Positions 11,185 through 22,130 of a stretch of 64,000 nucleotides of DNA are shown here, piece after piece. Numbering within the stretch: position 1 is the first letter of the stretch; each line of letters begins with the position of its first letter. Origin of the DNA: Favolaschia claudopus. Taxonomy: Eukaryota > Basidiomycota > Agaricomycetes > Agaricales > Mycenaceae. The notes under the pieces were generated by a model, which saw nothing but the letters and a program-made list of their open reading frames with translations, was not told the DNA's origin and did not search any database. The stretch spans positions 620,001-684,000 of the forward strand of contig JAWWNJ010000098.1 in assembly GCA_037176885.1 (NCBI GenBank), written 5' to 3'. The position numbers and the translations under genes were made by a program.

Positions 11185-11565
11185 TCTACCATTACCACAT
11201 TGGGATGTTGCGGTTGAAATTCTCAGTCTTTAAGTGGGCGTGGGCATTACGGTTACCAAAGGCGTGCTGTTTGCACATATTTGTTTCTAAGGGACCAATG
11301 GTTTCCATTTACGGTCGTCGACGCGCGGGATCAGGGTTTTGACTCGGCCCGAAATTCGGCAACCACCCGTATTACCTGTTTTCGATTTTTCCGACAGACT
11401 ATACCACAAGACAAGATTCATGGATCAGGGTGTTAATTCAAGGGGGGTGTGTAACTGGGCATCCCTTCGACTTCATGCGAATTTGCGGAACCCAGCAAGG
11501 GCCTTCGGAATCCAGAATTTTTGAATGTAGCTGGAATATGAAACTAGAATGTAATCGGAGTACTG

Positions 11566-12236
11566 TACAGTGGTGGCAAATAGAAATTGCCGTGGCTTCT
11601 TGGCCAAAATCTTGCTGTATACTTCACGGAATGACCTGAAATAAGATGTAGAAATAAATATATGATACCTCTGTACTGCTTAGAACACTCAGCTATATAT
11701 TATGCCCTGACAATGCATCAATAACAGGACAGTTTCTGATTATCGCCATATCTGGAAAGACTCAATGTATCCTCAGCAAAAAAGTGTCATAATAGGATGA
11801 AAGTACTTGAAAAACAGTCCTAGTTTCTACTTTGGTTGAATGGAATTGACCCTCATTTGAGCTCACAACAGCCGCTCAGAGTTGGCTATTTTCACACAAA
11901 ATAGCTGAAAATGCAGAGAAAATATCTAAAATGACCAACTTCGCGCGGCCGTTGTGAGCTCAAATGAGGGTCAATTCCAGTCAATCAAAGTGAGAACCAG
12001 CATTGTTTTTCAAGTACTTTTATCCTATTATGACACCTTTTTGCTGAGGGTACATTGTGTTTTTCCGGATATGGCAAAAATCGGGGCATTCTCAGTGCAT
12101 GATATATTGCTGAGTGTTCTAGGAGGTACAGAATTATCACATACCCATCTTTACATCTTATTTGAGGTCATTCGGTGAAGCATACAGCAAGATTTTTACC
12201 AAAAAGCCACGGCAATTTCTATTTGCCACCACTGTA
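11566..12236. mobile_element. MITE family M1, copy A (671 bp)
   Basis: Ends TACAGTGGTGGCAAATAGAA and the complement, with TA on each side. Most of the element is a long palindrome with arms meeting near 11900. It is non-coding; the ORF inside it is an artefact of the palindrome. Other copies lie at 31124-31798, 34194-34881 and 48307-49005. Confidence 0.9.
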
Positions 12237-13470
12237 CATAGGAATTCACTCACCCGAGGGCCAGATGTGGTGGAGTGAACGTTGAGGAGGAAGTTTCGCA
12301 CTTTCGGTCCGGCCCGGCCAATAGCCGGTGGAGATGTGATCCCATCAAGATATCAACAGTCTGCCGAAGCCGCCAAAAAGCCATAAACTAACCAGAAACA
12401 GGGTGTGTGGTGCATTAGGGGCCTCAAACAACTTTGTATGCTCAACTGCCCATCTTATCCGCGTAAAAATGAAAATTTCGGCTCAAAATCGCCAGTTTGG
12501 TACATCTCTATCGAATGCACCCCGTTTCTTTTTTCTCATGACCAAAAAAAAAATGTTAGGCTCATTTGAAAGAGAATCAAAAGTTATCCGTCCTTGGCAG
12601 TCACCTTGCGCTTTTATTAAAACAAGAGTTAAATTGGGTTTTTGTATAGAAAAGTGCGGAAACATTTACAAAACGAACACCGGGGTTCAAGATCTCAACA
12701 CCCGTATAGAGTTTTGAGAGTGGTCCAGGGGGTTGAAAATTCTTGAAGGGTATTAGGTTTGAAATTTTGAAGGGTATGTATGTTTAAAATTTTGAAGGAT
12801 AGGCTCAGAACTTCATGGATAATTCTGTTGTTGACCTGTTGGCACCGCGGTCTGGAGTTTCATTTACAAATCGACATTTCATAGGTGATCAGAACTTGAT
12901 CAGATAATCGAGGCTGTCGCTGCACATCACGTAATTTTTTTTCTTTTTTTGTTTCAAAAGCAGTTAAAGGCCCGCGGGTGTCGATAAGGCCCGCAACCGT
13001 ATATATATCTGACAGCCATGTCCTCAGGACACTTTGGGAGGTGGTCCTTCCAAAGCCATCCATGACTAAGTAATGGCAGGAACATCCTTAGATAACGGTA
13101 TATTGCCAACTACTGCTGCTTGGACCCTTCTTTGACAACGAAGCAGGTGGTTGGCACCCAAATTCTTCGCGACGCGTCCACTTCCTCCTGTGGATGAACC
13201 TTCAAGACTCAGAAAGCCGTTAACGTCTCCTCCACCGCCGTATACCCCATTCCGCTCTCAATTTGACGAAGCTGTGCACCAGCCGTAGGGAGGGACGCGA
13301 GCGCAGCGAGCCGGCCCTGCCGAAGGCGGGGTGCTTAAGCTTGTACTTGAAAAGAGGGCCAGGCCATCAGTCGCGTGACTTTTGACAGAAAATCACGGGG
13401 TCAATAGAGCTTATTAGCAACCGGTGAAAAACGAAATTTTACGCACAAGAACGTCATCCAAAAACCACAA
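12237..13470. other. No gene recognised
   Basis: A/T-rich stretches, a run of A near 12544 and short ORFs without recognisable domains. At about 13290-13335 there is a sharply GC-rich patch with the repetitive string GACGCGAGCGCAGCGAGCC. No inverted repeat long enough to call an element was seen. Confidence 0.35.
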
Positions 13471-13779
13471 GTGGAGCAGCACTTTTTCACCGTTCCAAGA
13501 AAGGAAACAACGTGCCGATTCGTGCCGCATCGCTTGAGTTGCCTTTCTGAGCGACTTCTATCAGCGTACACTACTCTACTCGCCGTCCTGCGAGCCTCTT
13601 GGAACGACGAGCAACAAGCTCTACCTTTCGCGGAAGCGTCCTACTTCGTCATGATCGCCACTCTGGAGCGGGGAACGGCCATGCGCCTGACCGCATCTCT
13701 CGATGACGTCTTCGAGGTTTTGCATGTTTGGAGCCTCCGTTTTTCACTGATCTCGCTTAGTTTTTCATGTATATTTTGA
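13471..13779 (+). CDS. Unrecognised ORF, 102 codons
   Basis: Opens MEQHFFTVPRKE and contains a leucine/alanine-rich helical centre (LLSAYTTLLAVLRASW). It ends in a hydrophobic tail that may read through a splice donor (GAGGTTTTGC). No family was recognised. It could be one exon of a small host gene, or chance. Nothing nearby supports a function. Confidence 0.2.
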   Translation: MEQHFFTVPRKETTCRFVPHRLSCLSERLLSAYTTLLAVLRASWNDEQQALPFAEASYFVMIATLERGTAMRLTASLDDVFEVLHVWSLRFSLISLSFSCIF

Positions 13780-14078
13780 AAAGCACCGGCTGCTAATAAA
13801 GTGAGCTTGGCAGAACAGAACAGAGCAGAACACTAATCGTTGCCATAGGGTGACGGATATTGTGGGCTATATCTTCAGCAACAGCCGCAACAAGACCTTC
13901 ATAGTCGTCTGCCCAATCCTCTTCCTCCTCTACTCGGTGTGACCAAAAGTAACCGGAATCGGAAATTGCGTGTTTTCAACCAGCTTTTGTGGGTGACTGC
14001 TGGGCAAATTGGCCCAATTGGCAGTGTATGAACATGCAATATTGTTAATTTGTGTGCCATACATAAGAATTCACATAA

Positions 14079-14121
14079 GCTCCCCCTGCTGTAGGCCGGT
14101 ATTCCGGCATACAAATCATAT
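14079..14121 (+). repeat. Dispersed 43 bp repeat, copy 2 of 3
   Basis: Near-identical to 1759-1801, including GCTCCCCCTGCTGTAGGCC and the ATCATAT edge. It abuts the end of the old gypsy LTR at 14121. Confidence 0.6.
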
Positions 14122-15184
14122 TTAAAGACACTACTAGGAATACATTACAGCGCACCTAGTGAGGGAGAATCCAAAGAGAAGAAAGGCTAAGGATTCTCAC
14201 GCTAGGTGTGGCAAACATAACTAACTAATTCCCACAAGGCCGGGTCAACCGGCAATAGTCCCCGGTATGAACGAAAATCGAAAACGAAAACGCGGCTAGC
14301 TGATAATGATCAGGCGGCCTTCCAGGCCATCAAGTCCATCAATTGCCAGCATTCAGAAACGAAAATGACCGGTTTCAACACGGCAAACAAGCCGAAAGGA
14401 CTGTATTGATGTCACAGTCACAGTATATCAATGTACGTGGTCTATTGTGTCATCGGCCGCTTGCCGAACGCGTCCGAGTGGCTGTACCAGGTCACGCACA
14501 CGGCGTGTTTTAGCACTCTAAATTAATTGAAGAGTGAAGATCACTCCACTTCAAAATCATAAAATAGAAATTTTTACGATACCCAAGTATGAGATTCGTG
14601 GCAAACGTGATATAGACGAACACTAAAGGTAAATAGGAAACAAGAATGGACTACATAAAGTAAACAAATATTATTATTTTATATTTATCTCTTAATTTGT
14701 GTTGGCTGCCGGCAGTAGCTAAGTTGCACGAGCACGAGAAAAAACCAAGAAAAAACGGCAATTTCGGTTACTTTTAAGTAGTAGCCGAGCATCGGAACGG
14801 GACCAACGTAACTCGATCGATCAAGCATGTACGTGACCGTGACCCTTGGCGTCATAGAGCCGACCTTGACTTGTTCCGTGCCGACTGCTTCATTTTCGTT
14901 TCTGAACCTACTGCCGACGGGCACCACCGGCCATCTATCGGCTATTCTATATATAGTCGTTTTCGTTTTCGTTTCTAGTATATACTCAATAGTCCCTGGC
15001 CCGATCACATGCTAAGTCCCACCTTGATGACGTAGTTGGACTGGGATCTTGTGTACCCAAAAGTAGAACTCTGTCATCGTTTGATGGAGCTCCACAGGAA
15101 TAATGTAATGGGACTTGGGCAGAAGTGCCCAAGTCCCACAAGTCCCTTTGCGTCATGCTGCGCAGAACAGGGGTTCCCCTGACA
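14121..15184 (-). repeat. Old Ty3/gypsy LTR, split by a DNA element
   Basis: On the minus strand this begins TGTCAGGGGAACCCC (15184) and follows the LTR at 57586-57983, including GCAGCATGACGCAAAGGGAC, the CTAGGTGTGGCAAACATA region and the TTGGATTCTCCCTC block. It lacks the internal duplication of the younger LTR, and its far end is cut near 14121. Positions 14263-14986 are an insertion. Since no internal retroelement sequence flanks it, it is likely a solo or truncated LTR. Confidence 0.8.
14263..14986. mobile_element. Non-autonomous DNA element, 724 bp, in an LTR
   Basis: Flanked on both sides by CAATAGTCCC (14253-14262 and 14987-14996). Short inverted ends rich in GAAAACGAAAACG lie at both sides. 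No coding capacity. A fragment of the same element with over 85 percent similarity by eye lies at 42228-42442. The 8-10 bp flanking duplication fits hAT-like transposition; the superfamily is inferred only from that. Confidence 0.7.
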
Positions 15185-15248
15185 AAACTGGTGTTTTTGA
15201 CGTGAGTAGTACCCATATGCGTTAGAAGAGTGACACAAACGGCCAAAT

Positions 15249-15414
15249 TAGAGTATTTTGGCAAACGGTGAAAATCAAATTTCAGTTCGAAAAACTAAGC
15301 GAGTTTAGTGAAAAACTACAGTGGGCTGCGCACTGTTTTGCGGCTCCACAACCAAAATTTGGTTAGCGGGAACTGAAGAAAAAATCATTTTTCACCGTTT
15401 GCCAAAGTGCTCTA
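15249..15414. mobile_element. MITE family M3, copy 1 (166 bp)
   Basis: Inverted ends TAGAGTATTTTGGCAAACGG and CCGTTTGCCAAAGTGCTCTA carry TA at each edge. Its interior GTTTTGCGGCTCCACAACCA is shared, in reverse orientation, with 20712-20886. Non-coding. Confidence 0.85.
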
Positions 15415-15430
15415 TTGCCACCAAATTGTC

Positions 15431-15554
15431 GATCTCATAATGCATAATGCACTAAAAACTTGCCCCAAACCTTATGCATTAGGCAATATGAGAAAATGCA
15501 TAAAACACCAGCCTACCAAGTTTTATGCATTGTGAGCATATGCATTATGAGATG
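15431..15554. mobile_element. Short palindromic MITE (124 bp)
   Basis: The left end ATCTCATAATGCATAATGCA and the right end TATGCATTATGAGAT are inverted, with further arms AAACTTG and CAAGTTT inside. It sits at the C-terminal end of the helicase pseudogene. Non-coding. Confidence 0.7.
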
Positions 15555-16374
15555 TTCAACTGTAGATCGAAGTCGGGAGTGCAATTGTCGCAACATGCAC
15601 GGCAGATATATGTGCATGCTGGAGCAGTCAGAGTGTACACCACTAACGCAGACCGTGGATTGCTCACCTGTCAGAGTATTGTCGTTGTTCGCCAGGGCCA
15701 AAAACCTCCGCCTACACTTCTTCGTCGAAGCATACTCAACCACCGCCGTTGTAACTCGTTCCTCTTGTTTGGTCCGCATCTGTCTCGGCAAGATTCTCGT
15801 ACGCCCATCGTTCAGCGATCGTGAGCACCAAGCACTCTAGGCCATCCCTCCCACCCCGTCCACCACGTTGTAGATCTTCCGCCATGGTGGGGGCGACCCC
15901 GTACATCACTATCAGCCAAACGATGCCATATCGAAGCCCTGGAAACAGATATTGCTATGTAGCGGGTAGAGCGAAAGGAGAAGTAAAAATCAAACAAACA
16001 TTCGATGCGCATTCTGTAGCAATCAGCCCAGAACAGCGCTATCGTGGCTTCTAGCTAGTAGGTACTGCGGAGACATCCCAGAATGAAACTTTCGAAAAGG
16101 ACGCTTAGAAGCTAGCTCTGGGGGCAAACGTTCGTTGAGATAGTTTTCAATTTTCGTAGCGCGCTTCTTGTTGTCGATGAGAATATGGTTGTGGGGGGAA
16201 AGGTTGCGGAGCGAGGAAGTCAAGATTGGAGAGGTTACTGATTTTTCCATCTATTGGGATTGTTGCGTAGACGAGGTTCGAACGGTTTGTTGTCAGTATA
16301 ACTTTAGCTGTGTTGGCAGGGTCCATTCGAAGTGTTTTCGTCACGATGTCCAGGGGAGAGAAGCAGAAACGGCG

Positions 16375-17144
16375 AGGGGCACAATGGTGGAGTGGTCCAT
16401 TGTGCGGCGTTTCAACACGTCAACTGTTGACGGAGTTTTTGGGCAGCAGTTCGAACCCCCCACCCTCCTGGGTACTTTTGACACTCCTCGGCTTCACCAC
16501 CACCGATTTTCCGGCCATCTGATCATCTTTCCAACTTTGTCACTGTGTGACCAATACCAAAAAACAGTCATTCTTCCCCACTTCCCACCATCACTCAGAA
16601 ATCCTCGGATCACAGCTGGCAATCACCCGGCGGCCAGCACATTTCAATTTCACAGTATTGCGGTCATACTCAAACCCCCCGGACTGGGAATCCGGGCTGG
16701 TTTATCCCAAGAAAAGGGCTTGGGAGTTTCGATGGGGGCCACCAAGAGAACAGAAACATCACTGCATTGTGCCGAGAAAGGAATTCCATCAGTCTGGATA
16801 CAGGACTATGATGATGGATCAGAAGGAGGAACGGGTGGCTGGGGTGTTGGCCATCAGGAAGTCAGATCGCGCATCAGAGACTGGGAATGATCATCACCTT
16901 CTCATCATACTTTACTCACCCAGTGCCCCTTTGTGAGGCCTAGACCCCCAGCTACACTATTACTCATGCACATCATTGTGCGTACGTTCATCACTGCCGA
17001 ATGTAGGCGTGATTAGCAGACTACCGCAGATTACCAAATTATGCACGATTACCAAATAGCTATGCAACTTCGAGTACAGAGTATGCCTACCATGTCTTCA
17101 GGGACGAAGGGCAAATAACGAGGATTCAAAAAAAAAAAAAAAAA
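16375..17144 (+). mobile_element. Poly(A) retroposon, possible tRNA-derived SINE
   Basis: A 770 bp insertion flanked by identical 11 bp copies of CAGAAACGGCG (16364-16374 and 17145-17155). It ends in a run of 17 A on the plus strand. This is the signature of LINE-driven target-primed insertion. Near the 5' end, TGGTGGAGTGGT (16385-16396) resembles an RNA polymerase III A box and AGTTCGAACCC (16448-16458) a B box, about 50 bp apart, suggesting a tRNA-related head. The rest of the body was not recognised; a processed transcript is the alternative. It interrupts the helicase pseudogene within motif III. Confidence 0.75.
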
Positions 17145-17470
17145 CAGAAACGGCGCTGCACGGCATCGTCAAAGGTAGATGGACTCGCAAACGCTCCCAT
17201 AGGTTCGTGTATGCAGACCGGAATGACGCCTCGCCGTCCTTGCTTTGTCCGGCCGTTACGATGAAATGTGCTTCGTCTATTTGAATTTTCTTGGCCCAAG
17301 TGGGATCGTGAAAAAGCTTCGCAAATTTGGGAATGTGACCTTTATATGGGCCGCACTGTTCAAGTGAAACCGAATAGTGTCGAAACTGAATATGATGTTT
17401 AATAGACTGCCACGGTATCAAGATCGGAACAAAGGCGAAACATAATTACACATACCTTTCAAAGCGCCGG

Positions 17471-18006
17471 AGTACTCGCAGTTACCAAAAGTAACCGAAT
17501 TCGGGGTTTTTCCCACGAAATTACGATGGTCAAAGAACTTTGAGCAATGAAGGGTTCATTTACAGGTTGTTTGCTACAACTTTCATGATATAAACTTGGG
17601 CTAAGTTGTCACACAGTGGGTGAATAAATTAATCTTCGAAATACCATTAATTTGGCCCGTGTTTTTCCTTTTTTGGAACACAGTCACCAGGATTTCAGGT
17701 GGGTGAGTACCTCAAAAATAGGTTTACTATCCCATAACTTTGTACCTGAGAATTCAGATTTTGCTGGGCTATCCTCATGCTTCAATGAGGGTACTAAAAC
17801 AGAGCAAGAAAGTGTTGATTTGATACATAAATAAACAAACATAGAAAATCAGCACAGGGAAAGCCCAATAACTTCGGCGCGTGTTATGTGCAATAGCATA
17901 TGACCATCCCCCCTCTCTCCCACCAGTTGAACCAACTGCTAACTGTATTAGCTGGTCGCAAGCAAGGCATTTCTAAATTCGGTTACTTTTGGTAATGCCG
18001 AGTACT
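17471..18006. mobile_element. MITE of about 536 bp in the helicase pseudogene
   Basis: The left end AGTACTCGCAGTTACCAAAA and the right end TTTTGGTAATGCCGAGTACT are inverted for about 35 bp. The interior is non-coding. It lies between the P-loop and DEAH-box pieces of the helicase. The motif CCAAAAGTAACCG also occurs alone near 13941, so another degraded copy may exist there. Target duplication was not fixed. Confidence 0.75.
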
Positions 18007-18456
18007 AGGGGTGTGAGAATTAATCGCGATGGAAGATATACAATACTTGGAGAATTCCGAAACCTGAGCCCGTCAGAAAGGAGAGGACGTCAAATGAAGA
18101 GTACCTGCATGATGTTCTTGTATCAGTCTAAGAGGCGCAACAGTAATGACAACGGCGTCTTTCGGAAGCATCAGGACCGGTAAAATCATGGCGAGAGTTT
18201 TGCCGCTGCCGGTCCCTGAGCGTACTACAAGATCTTTGCCCTGACGGATGGCTATGGCACTCCGAATTTGAAGCTCTCGGGGGGCCAGAGTGCCTTTTGA
18301 GATGAAATCCAAGCATAAAAAAGCTTCAAGTGCAATGAGACGTTCGGCAGCAGTTGGAGACGAAGAGAAGGTCGGCGGAAGTGCTCGTAGTGCGTTCAAT
18401 GCAAAGGGGGAGAGCGGCAGAGGTGATCCATTATGCATCCGAAAGATCGAAATCAA

Positions 18457-19136
18457 AATCTAGAATACTGTGTTCAATTCGATGAAGTTAGTTGATTGCT
18501 GACTTCTATGCGGGTGCCAGGTTGGAGGAGGACGGCTTGAAGCCTCAGGCGATTCACTGTAGCTGCTTGAAAGAAGCAGAGACAGACGTAGCAGTGCCGG
18601 ACTTCGCCGGGTGGGTGCTCGAGCCTAGCGAAGATACAGGTAGAAACTGGGGAAGGAAGCCTTGAAGGTAAGAGCAAGAAAGACGCGTCGAGCGTGGAGG
18701 TAGCGGAAAAGCCAGCGCGTGACGCCACAAAAGTAACATGGGAAAGCTGATGCCGGCGGCAAGATTCAAACTCCGGCCCCCGCCCTTGTGGCAGCTCCGA
18801 AAAGTACCAGCCCGTCTACGACAATGACCACCTCCAAATGTAAAAATCGTTGCAACGTAGACAGGCTGGTCACGAGCCTATTGAGTTTTATGAAGGCAAA
18901 CTATACTAAAGACCATGAACATTCAGATTTGCAAAGAAAATATCCCCAAAACAATCAAGTTTCCGGTCACTTTTGGGCATGACGAGTAAGCGGGCGGTGC
19001 AGCTTTCTACAGCAGACTGATTCGCAGCAGAATTGGTGTTGCTCAGAATCGGGGCGTACATTCTGCACACACAAGGAAACATCGAATATGCATAATGTTG
19101 CGCACGGAATGGCATCTATAGAGATATGTGTAGAAA
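18457..19136. other. No gene recognised
   Basis: Short frames on both strands without recognisable domains. Positions 18960-19000 carry TCACTTTTGGGCATGACGAG, weakly like the MITE end at 17980, so a decayed element is possible. Confidence 0.3.
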
Positions 19137-19673
19137 TCATGGTAATGGTGGACCTTGGTGGTATAGGCGGAATAAGTTAGATTTGACACAAGTTACTTTG
19201 GTAACCGTCGACCCCCCGCAGGACTGCCGACGCGTGTGGCATTTTTGATTATCGCTGCGGCTGAATCTCTTTCGGCATCCAACTGTCGGGCAGGCAAAGG
19301 CTGAAAGATATTTAAAAATTCAAGTGCGAAACGCGAATGACAGAGGCTCACCTCTCTGCAACTCGTGTAGACACTTGGAGTGCCGCTTCAGATGCTCGGG
19401 ACGTTTAAAACAGGCTGCGCACACTTTGCAAGAAAATTTGCGATCTGCATCTGAATGCTCCATTTCGGTTGGTGCTCTGCGCCCGCGAACTCTCATGGGT
19501 TTTTTTCGATCCCCAGAAGACAGGGTCCACTCGTGACTGACCCTCGTGTGTTGGGGGAAAAGGTCAGCCACGTCGGCACATCCTTGATCGCATGCTAAGT
19601 TGGTGGTCGGTCTGTGCAGAGCCCAATAAATGTTAAAACCTAGTACTACGGTGCGCATAAGTATTAAAATCAA
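19137..19673 (-). CDS. C2H2 zinc-finger protein, two fingers
   Basis: Two adjacent classical fingers, split by a short intron, point to a nuclear sequence-specific DNA-binding regulator. Finger one is FSCKVCAACFKRPEHLKRH, with the C-x2-C-x12-H-x4-H spacing and the RPEHLKRH core typical of fungal regulators. The donor GTGAGCC follows LHELQR, and after an acceptor CTTTCAG the second exon gives PFACPTVGCRKRFSRSDN, then QKCHTRR. The stop is at 19137-19139. The intron is about 50 bp. The N-terminal 80 residues have a basic patch (KKPMRVRGRRAP). The first methionine at 19673 may not be the true start, because the initial residues are hydrophobic and atypical. No repeat interrupts the gene, so it may be functional. 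Its target is unknown. Confidence 0.6.
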
Positions 19674-20314
19674 CTTACCGCTCGGAATAGCTGCTGTTGC
19701 TTTCGGAAATGGAGAGCCCTTCCCAAAATTGCAGCTCCATGGATGCGCTGCGGATTCTCTCAGGAAATCAAGCGAGCGTTCTCTTAAATATCGTTCTCAG
19801 AGCGTTTCAGGTTTCCCCGATCACCGCTGGGATAAAGATCCACATCACTGAGGATTATAGCATCCGAGGCAAGGGGGTAAAAATCCGTGATTGATGTATG
19901 ATGGCCATCCACGACTTGTCGGATTTGGGCTACATAGAATATTGGGAGGGGTTCAGTATCTAAATCATGTTGTAAAATCTCGTTAGAGGCCACGAATAAT
20001 AGAGTAAGCTTTTTTAGTATGGCCCATGCCAGTGCATGCAGTCGCAAACCCCGAAGCGAAACGTTTAGCATTTTCGCTTGATTGTGGGTGGACTGGGAAG
20101 CGGAAACGGGTGAAGTTTGTTATAGACTTATAGTTCATTGTCCTGGCTACCACTTACAATCAAGAATCAAGTAAATTGACTATGTTTTCGTTCCAAATAA
20201 CGTGATAGCAAAACACTACAACACAATAAAATGAGCCAGTCTTGCGCAAATCGACCAGTTTGTTCAGTACTTTCGATGCAATCTGCCTCAAAATAACTTT
20301 CTTTATTACTACTG

Positions 20315-20690
20315 TACAGTGGCCGCAGAAAATACTGCAACACGTGGTTCTGAGGTATTCAGTGCGTCTTTTGACGCAAACAAAGTGATAGACAAGGAAT
20401 ACGAGTGCAATAATTTTTTTCTGCGCAACTTACCCCATTACCATATATAGTAATTCGAGTGTAATGAATTTTTTTAGGGATTTATTTTCAGGGCACTACT
20501 CCGTGCTACACCCCACCAAAAAACGGCCTTCACAGGTCGAAAGTACTCGCAAATACGACGTCAGTCATATGTTACTTGACATAGATTCATACAGTTTCCG
20601 CAATGGCTGCTTGAAGATGGTCATCTTGGTCATTTTTTGAATAAATTTGGCATTTTTAGGCCAAAATGGCCATCTTACGGCACTCCTTGC
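20315..20690. mobile_element. Half-copy of the 8963-10189 foldback element
   Basis: Begins TACAGTGGCCGCAGAAAATA and continues through CAGTGCGTCTTTTGACGCAA and CATATATAGTAATTCGAGTG. It stops soon after the palindrome centre, GGCCAAAATGGCCATCTTAC. The right arm is missing. This copy lacks the LINE fragment found in the other copy. Confidence 0.8.
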
Positions 20691-20711
20691 CGACAGAGAA
20701 ATTCCGGATAT

Positions 20712-20886
20712 TAGAGTAATTTGGCAAACGGTGAAAAATCGTTGTTTTCTTCAGCAAACGCGTACCCAAATTTTGGTTGTGGAGCCGCAAAACAGTGGGC
20801 AGCCCACTGTCGTTTTTCACCAAACTCGCTTAGTTTTTCGAACTGAAATTTGATTTTCACCGTTTGCCAAAAATTAAAATGCTCTA
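20712..20886. mobile_element. MITE family M3, copy 2 (175 bp)
   Basis: The same element as 15249-15414 in the opposite orientation. It has TA at both edges, ends with GCAAACGGTGAAAA and its complement, and a shared TTTTGGTTGTGGAGCCGC. Confidence 0.85.
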
Positions 20887-21239
20887 TTGGACTGCCGTGT
20901 GCCGCCGTGGACCCGTGTCGGACTTCTTGAGCCGCACCTGGCGCTACCGCTCGCATCAGCTCACGGATCTTTCTTTTGCCCACCCACCTCACCCTTAATT
21001 TGCTCTTTACACAGGGCTCCAGGAATGATGTCTTGCGTGGTTCACTTCGAACCAATTCAAGTTCAAGTTTCCCTTCAAGTTGAGCATCGCACTGCTACTC
21101 AGGTATACTGTATTCGGGTTTCAGGGCAGTATGTAGGGTGGGTGCGATTGGGTGCCTTCTCGCGCATCTGGTCGCCCCACGGCCAGGAGATCAGCCGGCT
21201 ACGATTTCCGGCTGTCTTCTCCTCACCCACACCAGTCTA

Positions 21240-22130
21240 CTACTGCCCTGTCTGGAATACAGATGCACAGTGAATGAAGCGGCAGTCACAAGACCTTCTT
21301 TCATTGCTTCCTTCCGTGCCCAATTTGCCGACCCCAATTATGGTCGTACAGCCCTGCGTAGAATCAAAGGGTTGAAGCAAACGGGCTCGTGTGCGACTTA
21401 CGCCTCGCTCTCCCGTTCGCTTTTGCCCCACGTCGACTTCTCTGAACAGACGAAGCTTGACCAGTTCAAGGAGGGGCTTAAGCCTGCTCTTCGAGACACC
21501 ATTGTCACCGTCCGTCCTAGACCTGTGGGATTTGACGCGTACGTGGCTCTCGCCATTGAGCTCGACAATGATCTTCATGAAAATGAACTCGTTGCTCGTG
21601 AACGTGGCCAAGTTTCTCGCTCTTCTCATTCTTCTTCTGGATCTCGTCCTGCCCCACGCCAGACGACATCTACTTCCCATGCGTCTTCTGGGACGTCTGC
21701 AGCCCAGTCTTCCGACGTCGTTCCGATGGAGGTTGATGCGGTTAAGATTCGTGGTCCCCTAACGCAGGCGGAGAAAGATCGTCGTCGACCTTTGCTTGTA
21801 CTGCGGAGGTGCTGGTCACAATGCGGAAGCTTGTCCCAACAAGTCCGATAAAGCCAAAAAGCGCGACAATGCGCGTAAAGCTTCTACCGCCCAGGCGGGA
21901 AAAGCTTAACCGAGAGTCCAACTCCTGCCCTAGGGCTCCCGGGTTCTGACGTTAGGGCACGTCCTGTTCTCGCCGCGAAGCCCGCGTTTGTTCGTGCGAC
22001 GAATGGACGTTATATACCCCAAAATTATATTTCTCCTCGTTTTGTCTTTGCTTCCTTCTCTCACTTAAATTCTCCTGATCATTTCTTCATTAGTGTTCGA
22101 CTTTCCTTTCCCGGACGCCCGCCAGGCAAA
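21240..22130 (+). pseudogene. Ty3/gypsy gag-pol fragment
   Basis: The capsid-like part reads ASFRAQFADPN, RRIKGLKQTGSCATYASL and LDQFKEGLKPALRDTI, a retrotransposon gag. A proline/serine linker ends in VVPMEVDAVKIRG. The nucleic-acid-binding CCHC knuckle CLYCGGAGHNAEACPNK is in the next frame, so one base has been gained or lost just before it (near 21795). Beyond a gag stop, a frame with VRLSFPGRP resembles the start of a protease domain and then ends at about 22130. The N-terminal third of gag and nearly all of pol are missing. It is a different lineage from the element at 57586, whose gag has little similarity. No LTR was identified. Confidence 0.7.

Larger units (their letters stand above)
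15513..18456 (-). pseudogene. RecQ/TLH-like DNA helicase pseudogene
   Basis: The family unwinds DNA using ATP; in fungi such genes are often telomere-linked and repeated. Read on the minus strand, the pieces fall in the right order. The ATP-binding P-loop VVRSGTGSGKT is at 18456-18073. The DEAH box, IQIDEAHFIV, is at 17421-17156. A motif III region (CSAVSASLP) is followed by LRMDPANTAKVILTTNRSNL and ILIDNKKRATKIENYLN at 16360-16023. The arginine-finger motif, DLQRGGRGGRDG, is near 15850, and a C-terminal EYASTKKCRRRFLA lies at 15690. The gene is broken by a retroposon at 16375-17144, a MITE at 17471-18006 and several small frameshifts, including one just after motif III and one near 15790. 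It cannot encode a working enzyme. Its presence hints at a subtelomeric or formerly subtelomeric location, which is inference. Confidence 0.85.

Noticed and set aside
15040..15185. Possible microRNA-like or CRISPR-like repeats
   Set aside because: The repeated strings are explained by the gypsy LTR; there are no regularly spaced direct repeats with unique spacers, and the organism is a fungus.
16168..16890. 240-codon plus-strand ORF
   Set aside because: It crosses the 16364-16375 insertion boundary of the retroposon, starts antisense to the helicase and has no domain; a chance fusion.
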